From contig NZ_CP143426.1 in NCBI RefSeq assembly GCF_014337925.2, forward strand, positions 1 through 64,000: 64,000 bases of DNA. Reading direction: 5' to 3'. The DNA is from Roseobacter fucihabitans. GTDB lineage: Bacteria > Pseudomonadota > Alphaproteobacteria > Rhodobacterales > Rhodobacteraceae. Positions 44,296 through 53,657 of this stretch are shown here, piece by piece. The position numbers and the translations under genes are program-made. Below the pieces are notes generated by a model. It made no database searches. It was given only the letters and a program-made list of their open reading frames with translations, and was not told the origin of the DNA. Within the stretch, counting starts at the first letter, position 1; the number at the start of each line of letters is the position of its first letter.

Positions 44296-44957
44296 CAAAA
44301 CCGTCCGGCAAAATCGCGCAGGTCTTGGCGTTTGCCCAAGAGCAGCAAAAGATCATCTTTGCGCAGTTCGCAAGACGCGCCATCATGGCCCAGAAACTCT
44401 GAGCCGCGCATCACACCGACGCAGCGCAGATTATACTGCGATTTATAGGGCAAGGATTCGAGTGTCTTGCCCTCAAGCTGTTCGGGGATCGTAAAGTTGA
44501 CGATGTGATAACCGTTGCCAAGGCTGATGTAATCGCGCACGAGCGGATTGTGCAGCACCTGTGCTACGTGCTGCCCTACTTCTTTTTCGGGATGCACAAC
44601 GCGGTCAACGCCTAGTCGTGACAAGATACGATGATGGTTTTTAGACGTCGCTTTGGCCCAGATTTTGGGCACACCAATGACCTTCAGGTTGATGGCCGCG
44701 ACACTGCTTGCTTCAATTTCACTGCCGATCGCGATCATCGCAATATCGCAGTCACCCAAAGCAGCCTCGCGGAGCGCTTGCTCATCGCGCACATCAAGGA
44801 TCATCGCCTGATGCAAGTCATCGGCATAGCGCGCAACGCGCTGTTCATCGATATCAATCCCAATGACATGGTTTCCAAACCGGGCCAATTCTTGCGCGAC
44901 ACTTCCGCCAAAATTACCTAACCCGATGACAACGATCGTTTGTGAGGACGCAGCCAT
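44295..44957 (-). CDS. trkA: TrkA/KtrA-type regulatory subunit for potassium uptake
   Basis: 220 residues from ATG 44957 (AAGGAGCC upstream). RCK_N domain with NAD/ATP-binding IVVIGLGNFGGSVAQELARFGNHVIGIDID, then an RCK_C domain (VNFTIPEQLEGKTLESLPYK, DDLLLLLGKRQDL). At half the length of E. coli TrkA, it is KtrA-like. Cytoplasmic gate of TrkH, translationally coupled to it. Completes the osmotic set with the MscS channels. Confidence 0.94.
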   Translation of the reverse strand: MAASSQTIVVIGLGNFGGSVAQELARFGNHVIGIDIDEQRVARYADDLHQAMILDVRDEQALREAALGDCDIAMIAIGSEIEASSVAAINLKVIGVPKIWAKATSKNHHRILSRLGVDRVVHPEKEVGQHVAQVLHNPLVRDYISLGNGYHIVNFTIPEQLEGKTLESLPYKSQYNLRCVGVMRGSEFLGHDGASCELRKDDLLLLLGKRQDLRDFAGRF

Positions 44958-45178
44958 GACGGCTCCTTTGCGAGAAACATTGATTGCCGATAATGAGTAA
45001 CGCCTCGACCGACTGAATAGTTCCCGGATCAAGCCCACACCTTAGTTGTTTTCGGACTGCCTGCGTTAGTTGGACCAAAATTGCTGTAGTTCTCGGGAAC
45101 CATCTCGCTTTGCTTGGCGTCAATTTTGCATAGAGACTATTGTCCCTGTCTCAATTCTGGAACTTCCGGAAGCTGATG

Positions 45179-45215
45179 GCCTGCCACATCTGCTAGATGT
45201 GGCAGGCTTTTTTTT
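45179..45215 (+). terminator. Strong intrinsic terminator without an obvious gene
   Basis: A perfect 13-bp stem, GCCTGCCACATCT / AGATGTGGCAGGC, with a GCT loop (45179-45207), followed by eight T. No plus-strand coding gene ends here; the 140 bases upstream (45040-45178) are gene-free. It could end a small RNA or be a remnant. Confidence 0.85.
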
Positions 45216-45461
45216 GCGCTGGTCTTTGGGGCACCAGTTTTCTCTATCGAAATTCGAAATTGTATTCCCGGTCGTGCGGCTTAGGTCCCCTGATACGCAT
45301 GCACCGCTAATATTACATATGCGCGGGTGTGGATGCCCCGGGGCTGAGTTGAGCGTCGGTTGGTCTTGGAACGACTGATCAGGTGCAGTCAGGTGTCCGG
45401 CCTCATCGTTGCCGCAACACATGGCGGCGGGCCTTTATGGAGATACGCGATCCGGGTCCCA
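45216..45461. other. Gene-free stretch between the Trk genes and the IS1111-type element
   Basis: About 245 bases with no supported gene. Fragments of open frame on both strands have no recognisable pattern. Confidence 0.35.
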
Positions 45462-46695
45462 ATCACTTATGCGGCCTCATTCATGGCCACGCGCATATTC
45501 TGGGTATTCCGAGTCAATCTCTTGATCCGTGTTCCGTAACTTTCCGTCGTCCTTTCAGTCCTGCCGGTATCCGATGCCGTTAACTCACACGGCAGCTCGA
45601 ATTTCGTAATTCTTCTCTGTTACCATCATGGCCCACAGTTGTCGCGCCATCCGATTTGCAAGCGCCACAGCAAAAAGCATGCGTGGTTTCCTCTTCAGCA
45701 TATTGGCAAGCCAGGGATCATCGCAACGGCCTTTTCGCTCGGACGCGCTGATCACGGACATTGCGCCCGTCACGAGTAATCGCCGGATGTCACGCTGCCC
45801 CATCTTTGTAATCCTGCCGAGGCGCTCTTTGCCTCCGGTCGAATTCTGTCGCGGCACAAGCCCCAGCCAAGCCGCAAAACCACGGCCATGGTCGAAACTT
45901 TTGGCAGGTGGGCAGAAGGCTTCGATTGCTACTGCTGTAATGGGACCCACACCTGGCATCGTTCGCAAACGTTTAGCGTCAGGCGACGCCTGAGCAATCT
46001 TTTTCAAGGTCTTATCAATCGTGGCCACTTTATCTGTTAGGGTTTAAATATCCTCTGCCATGAGCTGAACCATTTGGAAAACTGGCCCAGGCAAGTCTTC
46101 TGAGCACTGCACTGCAGCCGCAACCATTCGCGCCACGCTCGCTCGAGATGAGGGCAAAAGGACACCGTACTCGGCGAGGTGGCCATGCATCGCATTGATG
46201 AGCTGTGTGCGTTGACGCAGGTAAAGGTCGCGGCTTCGAAACATAACCGCCTGCGCTTGCTGCTGCTTCGTTTTCACAGCGACACAGCTCATGGACGGCC
46301 GCAAGGCTGCCTCGACGATAGCTTCAGCGTCCACCGCATCGTTCTTGTGCCGTTTCACGAAGGGTTTCACATAGTTTGGTGGGATAAGGCGAACTGTGTG
46401 ACCGGCTTCTTCCGCCTCACGCCCCCAATGATGGGCCGTCGCACAAGCTTCCATAGCAATCGTGCACTTTGGTGTCTCGCCTAGGAATTTGATGAACTGG
46501 GGCCGGCTAAGTTTCATGCGAAACAGAACATGCCCTGCCCTGTCCGATCCGTGTATTTGAAACACACGTTTGGCCAAGTCGACCCCGATGATGTGAAGTT
46601 CTTCCATGTCGTCCTCCTTTGGTTCCTGACCAGTCTTGGCCCGATCGGTTCAATTGTGAACCGGCAGGAGGGGCATCCAATCCATCACTTATGCG
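45462..46695 (-). mobile_element. IS110/IS1111-type insertion sequence, probably dead
   Basis: The transposase frame (45585-46607) is bounded by subterminal inverted repeats TCCTGCCGGT (45559-45568) and ACCGGCAGGA (46660-46669), a trait of the IS1111 group. Further out the same 12 bases, ATCACTTATGCG, occur at 45462-45473 and 46684-46695 and may mark the junctions. The exact ends are uncertain. The transposase has a nonsense codon. Confidence 0.7.
45585..46607 (-). pseudogene. IS110-family DEDD transposase with an in-frame stop
   Basis: About 340 codons. First part: MEELHIIGVDLAKRVFQIHG, TIAMEACATAHHWGREAEEAGH, FVKRHKNDAVDAEAIVEAAL (the RuvC-like DEDD domain). An in-frame TAA at 46046-46044 follows MVQLMAEDI. 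The frame then continues with TDKVATIDKTLKKIA, RTMPGVGPITAVAIEAF and FAAWLGLVPRQNSTGGKERLGRITKMGQRDIRRLLV (transposase_20). One base change separates it from an intact gene. Confidence 0.92.
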
Positions 46696-46986
46696 AATTA
46701 ATATCGTCGCCATGGCTCAATTTGGTCTTCAGCTTCCATTCCAATGCTGAAAGCCGAATAGGCTGAAAATCCCTTCCTTACTCCTAGGTGGCCTGTGAAG
46801 CCCTATGCCTTGAGGACTGGCAAGCGGACGAGGACCTTTGCGGCGTATGGGGCGAACGGCCAGTTTAACATTTATTGAAGCGAAAACTAATGTGTAGCGC
46901 AGTCTAATAACTGGACATTTACAAGTTTATCGCCATATATATGTTGTTGGTGGCATTTTGCTACCTTTTCGAAGGATGGAGTTGTT

Positions 46987-47337
46987 ATGGCCCAATCTAT
47001 CAAGCTGTCCGATGATGTTATGTCAGTCGTGCGCCGTGAGTCCGGTTTGCAGAGCCGGTCCGTTGCGGGGCAAATCACCCATTGGATCAACATCGGTCGC
47101 GCCATCGAGCAATCGAGCGCGTTTGACTATCAACATATTAATGCCGCTCTTGCAGGGGAGTTGTCTCCGGATGAGTTGGGCGCTGAAGAGCAAGAAGTCT
47201 GGTTTGCGCAGTTTGCTGACGAAATGACCGCGCCGTCTGATCAAGAAGAAGCGTTTTTTGCGCAACGTCGTCAGCTGGGCCGTGGTGTTGGGCTGAATGA
47301 CAAAGGCGAATTGGTTTACCCTGAGGCCGCAGCCTGA
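46987..47337 (+). CDS. ParD-like antitoxin
   Basis: 116 residues. N-terminal MAQSIKLSDDVMSVVRRESGLQSRSVAGQITHWINIGRAIE is a ribbon-helix-helix-like DNA-binding part of the ParD-like (TA_antitoxin) family; the C-terminal half (about 60-116) is acidic and would wrap the toxin. Ends 2 bases before the zeta toxin gene. GGATGGAG precedes the ATG. The operon likely represses itself. Confidence 0.82.
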   Translation: MAQSIKLSDDVMSVVRRESGLQSRSVAGQITHWINIGRAIEQSSAFDYQHINAALAGELSPDELGAEEQEVWFAQFADEMTAPSDQEEAFFAQRRQLGRGVGLNDKGELVYPEAAA

Positions 47338-47339
47338 GC

Positions 47340-47939
47340 GTGGCCCCTGCCCCGCGTCCAACCCTTGTGATGCTGGCAGGTCCAAACGGATCAGGCAAAT
47401 CCACGCTTTATGAGACGCGGATCGCGCAAAATTTTGCCGTCCCGTTCATCAACGCGGACATCATCCAGCGCGATGAACTGAAGGACGGTGATGTGAATGC
47501 TGCTTATAAAGCGGCACAAATCGCCACCGAGCGCCGTGCATCCCTGATGGTGGATCGCAAGAGCTTTGCCACGGAAACCGTGTTCTCTCATCCCTCAAAG
47601 CTTGAGTTGATCACCCAAGCCAAAACCCTTGGGTATCGCGTCATGATGTTTCATATCTCCGTCGCGCATCCTGACCTATCCGTCGCCCGTGTTGGTGAGC
47701 GGGTCATTGAGGGCGGTCATCCCGTACCCGAAGAGAAAATCAGAAATCGATATGATCGCTCCGGCCCCCTGATCCGCCAAGCCATTCTGGCCAGCGATAT
47801 CGGTCACGTCTTTGACAATTCCCAGCTGAACCAACCTCCGGTGCGGGCGTTGTCATTCACAAACGGAACCCTCACCTTTGCCTTGCCGCAGCTTCCCGAT
47901 TGGGTACTCGATCTCTACGCGGATGACTTAGTTCTGTAG
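47340..47939 (+). CDS. Zeta-toxin-family P-loop kinase
   Basis: 199 residues from GTG 47340. Walker A LAGPNGSGKSTLYE, INADIIQRDEL, KSFATETVFSHPSKLELI and RVGERVIEGGHPVPEEKIRNRYDRS match the zeta/COG4185 family, which phosphorylates UDP-activated amino sugars and blocks cell-wall synthesis. It pairs with a ParD-like antitoxin rather than epsilon. Likely addiction module for the plasmid. Confidence 0.88.
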   Translation: MAPAPRPTLVMLAGPNGSGKSTLYETRIAQNFAVPFINADIIQRDELKDGDVNAAYKAAQIATERRASLMVDRKSFATETVFSHPSKLELITQAKTLGYRVMMFHISVAHPDLSVARVGERVIEGGHPVPEEKIRNRYDRSGPLIRQAILASDIGHVFDNSQLNQPPVRALSFTNGTLTFALPQLPDWVLDLYADDLVL

Positions 47940-48165
47940 ATCAGCATATTGGCAAGCCAATGTTCTTTTTGTTCTGAAGCACTGATCACTGGTATGCGTC
48001 AGTCATAGGTAATCGTCGGACGTCACGCTGCCCCTTCTTGGTAATCGTTGCCACCTTGTTTGTAAGCTCTTCGATATCTTGTCCCACGCGTTGAGCCATC
48101 TCGAAAACTGGCGCAGGCAAGTCTTCAGACCAGTCTCTAGCCGCAGCAACGATGCTATATTTCTG
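47940..48165 (-). mobile_element. Relic of an IS110-family transposase with internal deletion
   Basis: The sequence from ATCAGCATATTGGCAAGCCA onward follows 45696-45810 of the IS110 copy upstream (about 80 percent alike by eye). It then skips a long block and resumes at the match to about 46030-46130 (TCTCGAAAACTGGCGCAGGCAAG). Same orientation as the larger copy. The toxin-antitoxin pair thus lies between two related elements. Confidence 0.75.
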
Positions 48166-48215
48166 GGAATTACATAATGTGGACGGCCTACTTCGCCCTT
48201 GGTATCTTATCGAAG

Positions 48216-49739
48216 CTATTCTTGGTCCTTCAACGCATCTGCCAGAAACTTGGCAAATGGCACGATGTCCTCACGAACGCTCGCAGCTTCCAGCGCAGCC
48301 ATGTAAGCGGCGCGATTGTCGACTTTGATCACCGTCCATGGTTGTCCTGCTGCAGCCAACATCACATTCATCAAGAACCGAGCCGTACGGCCGTTCCCAT
48401 CTAAGAACGGATGTATGAATACAAAGATGAAATGACCAAGCACCACACGAACCGCGGGATTGGTTTCTGCCTGCAGAAGTTCGAAAAACACAGGCATACA
48501 TTCGCGGACGGCTTCGACGTTCATCGGCACATGCTGAGAGCCGCGAATGTAGACTGGCGCGTTTCGATAGCCCGCAAGCTGCGCCGCCTTCAATATGCCC
48601 GCCCCCACAGATGGTGTGAACAACGCCCGGTACCATGCTGTCAGATCACGCTCTGCGACGTCCCCAACATCTTCACCTTCGAGAACGGCGCGCACGCTCT
48701 CACGTACGCTTTGAAACGCCTCCCAATAGCCGCGTGCCGCAAGTGCATCTTTCATCGCAAGATCTTCTTTGTCCCCATCCGGGTCCCAACCTCCTGAGCG
48801 CACTTTCTCAATCAGTTCGGGTGAGACCCGATAGCCCTCGATGGACAGCGAATGATAGGCATCGGTCACATAGATTTCATCCATCGCTGTCAGATAGGCT
48901 TCGGCATCATTTGTGACCGGCTGAGCAGCAGGAAAATGCGCAATCACTGTTTCGCGCATCGCTTCCCACTTCAACCGGATGCGGTGTACATGCGGTGACG
49001 TTTCCCGCCCGGCATTGAGGACAGTCACGCTTTCCGAAAACGGATCGCTCATCCGCACATCATGTGACGCCGCTTTCATAGATGAGACGATTTCGTCGGC
49101 AATTCTCGTCTTGCCAATACTTCGAAACGCCCCTGCCAATCGACCTGCTGCGCTCGTGTGCCCGCCCTCCAGAAGCCGGGCCAGGAGGGCAGAAGCATCT
49201 GGTATAATCGCTAGGATCGTCCGCGCATCTGTCGCGTTCTGTTTGAAGAAGTTTTCAGGAACGAGGATCAATGCCTCTTCTATTGAGAACAGGCGTAACC
49301 CATCTTTGACGACAAGCGCGTCTCCCTTCGCAAACGTCGCACGGGTCTCGAAGATAGAGGTCTTGTGTGGGAAGTCCGTCTTCATGTTCCCTGCCTTGGG
49401 TGCGCGGACGAGCAGCTGCACCGGGACTGCCGTATCGCCTGCATGCAACTTCAGGGATTGCTCGGGTGACAACGACCAATCTTCGCCAAACCGATCCGAG
49501 AGATATTGGGCACAGAACGCCCAGAAAGAAGTGTACCAAGCGGTGCTTTCACCAACGCGTTCGTCAGGCCGGGACATGATGTACCAGCCCTTGATCACTT
49601 CCTTGATAAATCCAGCCTTAAGAAGCCGTTCCCTATGGGTCCGGGTTAAGTCACTAGATCGAATAGCTATGACACCTTTTGACTGTAGAACATGCAGGAC
49701 CTCTAAAGATTGCGCTAGCTTCTCCGCTGCGATCACCAT
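48216..49739 (-). CDS. Fic-domain protein with an N-terminal AbiEi/HTH-like region
   Basis: 507 residues. N-terminal winged-helix-like part (about 1-60: LAQSLEVLHVLQSKGVIAIR, TRTHRERLLKAGFIKEVIKGWYIMSRP), a middle region, and a Fic core (about 280-480) with HPFLDGNGRTARFLMNVML. A possible inhibitory motif SLSIEG lies upstream of it (class II arrangement). Fic enzymes AMPylate proteins; the N-terminal region resembles abortive-infection AbiEi-like modules. Divergent from nothing; AT-rich DNA precedes it. Confidence 0.88.
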   Translation of the reverse strand: MVIAAEKLAQSLEVLHVLQSKGVIAIRSSDLTRTHRERLLKAGFIKEVIKGWYIMSRPDERVGESTAWYTSFWAFCAQYLSDRFGEDWSLSPEQSLKLHAGDTAVPVQLLVRAPKAGNMKTDFPHKTSIFETRATFAKGDALVVKDGLRLFSIEEALILVPENFFKQNATDARTILAIIPDASALLARLLEGGHTSAAGRLAGAFRSIGKTRIADEIVSSMKAASHDVRMSDPFSESVTVLNAGRETSPHVHRIRLKWEAMRETVIAHFPAAQPVTNDAEAYLTAMDEIYVTDAYHSLSIEGYRVSPELIEKVRSGGWDPDGDKEDLAMKDALAARGYWEAFQSVRESVRAVLEGEDVGDVAERDLTAWYRALFTPSVGAGILKAAQLAGYRNAPVYIRGSQHVPMNVEAVRECMPVFFELLQAETNPAVRVVLGHFIFVFIHPFLDGNGRTARFLMNVMLAAAGQPWTVIKVDNRAAYMAALEAASVREDIVPFAKFLADALKDQE

Positions 49740-50010
49740 GTGGCAAACTCCTCGCCCGTTCGACCTCTAGGGTTTGAAGCTGTAGCGTATTTAGGTTTTG
49801 ATGTCGATCAATTTTTAGGTTTTTACGTTGTGTGGCTTATAGGGTATTAAGCTACATCAAGCAAAAGACTGCACCAACATGTCATCACTGATGTACAAAT
49901 ATACGTTTTTTGCGCTGCGCAAGAACACGTAATCTCTGTCAATCAATATTGCGCTTCCACTGCCTCACTGAACCTCTTTCAAGGTCAAGTGCCTTATTAT
50001 CGAGCGAGCT
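49740..50010. other. AT-rich gene-free stretch upstream of the Fic gene
   Basis: About 270 bases, markedly AT-rich (49780-49960). Presumably holds the Fic promoter on the minus strand. Nothing else seen. Confidence 0.4.
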
Positions 50011-50231
50011 TTAATCCTCTATGCCGCTTACCCCCGCATCCTCCAACTGCTCTCTGTCCGGCAGATCGCGCAAGCTTTCGAGATCAAACACAACGAGGAA
50101 CTTCTCCGTCGTCACGAAGGTATACGGCGCACCTCTGCGGGGACTGCGCGGCCCGGTAGCAATGAGATCCCGCGCATGCAGCCGCCCAATCAAATCACGG
50201 CTGATCTCCTTGCCAAAGATGTCTTTCAACC
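50011..50231 (-). pseudogene. 3' fragment of an scpB-like gene
   Basis: About 72 codons in frame: KDIFGKEISRDLIGRLHARD, then TGPRSPRRGAPYTFVTT and LESLRDLPDREQLEDAG, matching the C-terminal winged helix of ScpB (partner of SMC in chromosome condensation). The 5' part is gone: the reading frame runs into the left end of the tni element at about 50231. The missing part is not seen at the other end of that element. Confidence 0.75.
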
Positions 50232-50235
50232 TGTC

Positions 50236-50302
50236 ATGGTAACGTTATTCGCCGGACTCTTTCGTGTTGACTACTATTTTGGTCGACTTGGTAACGCCAT
50301 TC
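50236..50302. repeat. Left-end repeats of the tni element
   Basis: Two boxes, ATGGTAACGTTATTC (50236-50250) and TTGGTAACGCCATTC (50288-50302), 52 bases apart. They are inverted relative to the right-end boxes. The inner box touches the tniQ stop codon. Probable TniA binding sites. Confidence 0.8.
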
Positions 50303-50971
50303 ATGAGATACTCACAGACTGCAGACGGGTGGTTTCCAAGATCATTTCTGCGCATCGCAGTAGTTCCCCTCGGTCCGCGGTTTCGCCGAGTTGGCTAATC
50401 GCCTGCTTCGCTGCAGCCAGATATTCGGACCTTGCGACGTTGGGACTGGCAGACTTGTACGCGGGGGATTGATCGCTCTTTTTCCCGGCATCTTGGCTCT
50501 GATAGTTAGGCAAGCTGCCAGCGAGCCGTATCACTTGAGCCAGAAGTTTCCGCTTATATGGAAAGGCAATGTGAAGTCTTGTTCCAGCAGTCAGATCATT
50601 GCGCACGGCGAATGCAACCCCGAGCATGGGACGGAACAATCCAAGATGCAGAGCTTCCAGCATTGCAAAGCGCTGACTGAGGTCTCTTGAAAACAGCGTA
50701 GCGTGACGAAGTTCTGGTGCGAGAATTTGGACAACCTGTATGGTCAAATCAACGCGCCGACCGGATTGTTGGTGTCCTCGCTGATAGGCTTGCGTCAGTC
50801 GCGCGGCTCCCAAGAGCGCGCGTGTTCTTGACCGAGGAGGAAATCTGATTGTGTCTTTTTGGTCGGTGCTTACAGGCAGCAACTCGGTAAGCGTGCGGCC
50901 ACGCTGCTCTGACGCCTCATAGAGTGGGTTGATAGTGTCCACTAACGATAGTGGACATCTTGAGGGCAGAT

Positions 50972-51364
50972 ATGGCGGGTAAGAAGGGTCAAAAGAAGCG
51001 GTTTTGGTCTGATGAGGAGAAGGTGTCGATCTGTGCGCAAACATGTGCGCCGGGGGTATCGGTAGCGCAGGTCGCGCGGCGGTACGCGATGAACACCAAC
51101 CTGATCCACAAATGGCTACGTGATCCCAAGTTTGCACCTGATCCGGAGATCATCGAAGACGAGGTTGGTGAAGCGCCATGTTTTCTGCCTGTGGAGATTG
51201 TTGACCGGCCAGGTGCTGAAGAACCGGTTCCCGCGCTTGCGGCAAATGCCACATCCGGCCATAGCGCGATTGAGATCGACATCGCGGGCGGTCATCAGCT
51301 GAGGATTGTCGGTAGCTACGATCCCGAAGCATTGGCTCGGCTCATCCGAGGTCTTTCTGCATGA
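50972..51364 (+). CDS. tnpA: IS66 TnpA (HTH accessory protein)
   Basis: 130 residues from ATG 50972 (TTGAGGG upstream). [44 protein letters not shown]; ends with [12 protein letters not shown]. Its TGA overlaps the tnpB ATG by four bases (ATGA). Confidence 0.92.
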   Translation: MAGKKGQKKRFWSDEEKVSICAQTCAPGVSVAQVARRYAMNTNLIHKWLRDPKFAPDPEIIEDEVGEAPCFLPVEIVDRPGAEEPVPALAANATSGHSAIEIDIAGGHQLRIVGSYDPEALARLIRGLSA

Positions 51365-51708
51365 TCCCTGTCCCGGCGAACACGCGCGTCTGGCTGGCTG
51401 CCGGTGTGACCGACATGCGTCGTGGGTTCACGACGTTGGCTGCGCAGGCTGAACAGACATTGAAGCAAGATCCGTTTACCGGGCATCTGTTTGTCTTTCG
51501 TGGACGGCGAGGTGATCTGATCAAGATTATCTGGTGGGACGGGCAAGGTGCATGTCTGTTCAGCAAGCGCCTGGAGAAAGGTCGGTTTGTTTGGCCGTCG
51601 GCGAAAGAGGGCAAGATCGCTCTGACCGCGGCCCAGTTGGCGATGCTGCTCGAAGGGATCGATTGGCGTTTACCACAACGCAGCTGGACACCGCTCAAGG
51701 CAGGATAA
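51361..51708 (+). CDS. tnpB: IS66 TnpB accessory protein
   Basis: 115 residues: [51 protein letters not shown] are the IS66 Orf2 signature. Required with TnpA and TnpC for transposition; biochemical role unclear. Confidence 0.95.
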   Translation: MIPVPANTRVWLAAGVTDMRRGFTTLAAQAEQTLKQDPFTGHLFVFRGRRGDLIKIIWWDGQGACLFSKRLEKGRFVWPSAKEGKIALTAAQLAMLLEGIDWRLPQRSWTPLKAG

Positions 51709-51757
51709 ATGCGCGTGTGGGATTCCCGCCGGATCGTTGTTTTGCTATAGTCTGGCC

Positions 51758-53257
51758 ATGCTGGACGTCGATAAATCACTGCCGAAAGACCCTGATGAAC
51801 TCAGGCAGTTCACGGCGATTTTGCTGGCCGAGGTGAGGTCGCAGGCTGTTTTGATCGAGAAGTTGCGGCATCAATTGGCCGGTCAACGCCAATGCCGCTT
51901 TGGGTCGTCATCAGAAAGCATTGAACAACTACAACTGGCCTTGGAAACAAGCGAGATCGCGGTTGCCAAGATGACCGTGAAGCTACGCCTTCCCGATGAG
52001 GAGCCAAGAGACAAACCAAAACGCCGCCCGATCCCCGATCACATCCCGCGCATGGAAGTTGAGCTGACCACCGGTGATGATGATTGCGCTCAGTGCGGTG
52101 GTGGCTTGCGCCGTCTGGGCGAGGATGTGACCGAAGAGCTTGAGTATGTTCCTGGACGCTTCATCGTGAACCGCATTGTGCGTCCACGCTTTGCATGTTC
52201 TGGCTGTGAGGCCTTCACACAAGCAGCGTTACCTTCGCGCCCAATCGAACGGGGCCGTCCCGGCCCGGGCCTGCTGGCCCATGTTCTGGTCAACAAATAC
52301 GCTGACCACCTGCCGCTGTATCGCCAAAGCGGCATCTTCGAGCGCGACGGGATCGACATTGACCGTTCAACGCTGGCCGACTGGGTTGGCAAATCCACAG
52401 CTCTGTTGGAACCACTGGCTGATGCCATCGGGCGGCATGTGTTGGCTGGACAGGCTATCTTTGCAGACGACACGCCGGTAAAGATGTTGGCCCCCGGCAC
52501 TGGCAAAACAGCGACAGCGCGTTTGTGGGCTTACGGTCGAGATGAACGGCCCTGGGGCGGCGATGCCCCTCCCGCCAGTTGGTATCAGTTCTCGCCGGAT
52601 CGCAAAGGGCAGCACCCCAAGGATCATCTCGCAAAATATCGGGGCTGGATGCACGCGGACGGCTATGCCGGGTTCGAAGATCTCTATCGTTCCGGCGACA
52701 TCCACGAGGTCGCCTGTATGGCGCATGTCAGACGCAAGTTCGTAGATGTTCATCGCGCCCAAGGCTCTGCCATCGCCAATGAGGCCATCCAGCGCATCGC
52801 GCAGCTCTACGCGGTCGAGAAAGAGGCACGCGGGTCACCACCAGATCGACGCGCCGGTCTCCGACAGGCGCATGCAAAACCGATCTTCGATGATCTGGAA
52901 GTCTGGCTACACACCCAACTCCCAAGTATCTCTGGCAAATCGCCGCTTGCGGGTGCGATCCGCTACGCTCTGACGCGCATGGCGCGGCTCCGGCCATATC
53001 TCGACCACGGCATCCTGGAGTTGGACAACAACACCGCCGAACGGGCCATGCGGTCTGTTGCAATCGGGCGCAAAAACTACCTGTTCGTTGGATCACAAAC
53101 CGGCGGCCGCGCTGCCGCCATCGCCTACACCTTGATCGAAACGGCCAAACTGAACCGCATCGATCCGCAGGCTTGGCTGGCCGACACCTTGGCACGCATC
53201 CCAGACTACAAAATCAACCGCGTCGATGACCTGCTGCCATGGAAAACTGCCTCATAG
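51758..53257 (+). CDS. tnpC: IS66 TnpC, DDE transposase
   Basis: 499 residues from ATG 51758. N-terminal coiled-coil leader, zinc-finger region (CAQCGGGLRRLGE, RPRFACSGCEA), then DDE core: FADDTPVKMLAPGTG, MHADGYAGFEDLY, CMAHVRRKFVDVH and LELDNNTAERAMRSVAIGRKNYLF, ending LPWKTAS. Full length, probably active. Confidence 0.95.
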   Translation: MLDVDKSLPKDPDELRQFTAILLAEVRSQAVLIEKLRHQLAGQRQCRFGSSSESIEQLQLALETSEIAVAKMTVKLRLPDEEPRDKPKRRPIPDHIPRMEVELTTGDDDCAQCGGGLRRLGEDVTEELEYVPGRFIVNRIVRPRFACSGCEAFTQAALPSRPIERGRPGPGLLAHVLVNKYADHLPLYRQSGIFERDGIDIDRSTLADWVGKSTALLEPLADAIGRHVLAGQAIFADDTPVKMLAPGTGKTATARLWAYGRDERPWGGDAPPASWYQFSPDRKGQHPKDHLAKYRGWMHADGYAGFEDLYRSGDIHEVACMAHVRRKFVDVHRAQGSAIANEAIQRIAQLYAVEKEARGSPPDRRAGLRQAHAKPIFDDLEVWLHTQLPSISGKSPLAGAIRYALTRMARLRPYLDHGILELDNNTAERAMRSVAIGRKNYLFVGSQTGGRAAAIAYTLIETAKLNRIDPQAWLADTLARIPDYKINRVDDLLPWKTAS

Positions 53258-53657
53258 GGCGGTCAGACCGGACGCTTACGCAACTCGAGACCGCATGAAT
53301 TGCATATAGTAGACCAAGCATAGCGCCAATGGCGCAACGAAACCCCAGGCGTTTCGTTGTTGCATGTCGAGCAAACCTGAAAGTCCGACCGGGAAATGCA
53401 CTCTACGGGAAACCTTGGGCAGCGCCTGATCAGCATGCTGTTCATAGCACTCGGCGACAGCCGCGTTATTGTGCCGAACCGTTCAAGGTTCACGCCCTGC
53501 AGTTCGCTTCTCGTTTCCGGCAGACGCTCGTCAGCCAGGCCCAAGTAACCGCAGAACTCCTGCACGGAACAGTAGTTGGCAACTGCAAGGCGGGCAATCC
53601 AACTTGAAAGCAATTCATCTCGAAGCGGAGCCGGGCGCTTCGGCAGCGGTCGGATGG

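Larger units (their letters stand above)
50887..53279 (+). mobile_element. IS66-family insertion sequence inside tniQ
   Basis: 2393 bp with ends GTAAGCGTGCGG (left) and GTAAGCGTCCGG (right, read inward). Flanked by a perfect 8-bp duplication GCAACTCG (50879-50886 and 53280-53287), the size expected for IS66. Carries tnpA, tnpB and tnpC in order. All three frames look intact, so the insertion is recent. Confidence 0.97.

Noticed and set aside
50301-51137. A 278-residue minus-strand open frame as one gene
   Set aside because: Its first part lies inside the IS66 left end; only the part below 50887 is real (the tniQ 3' half).
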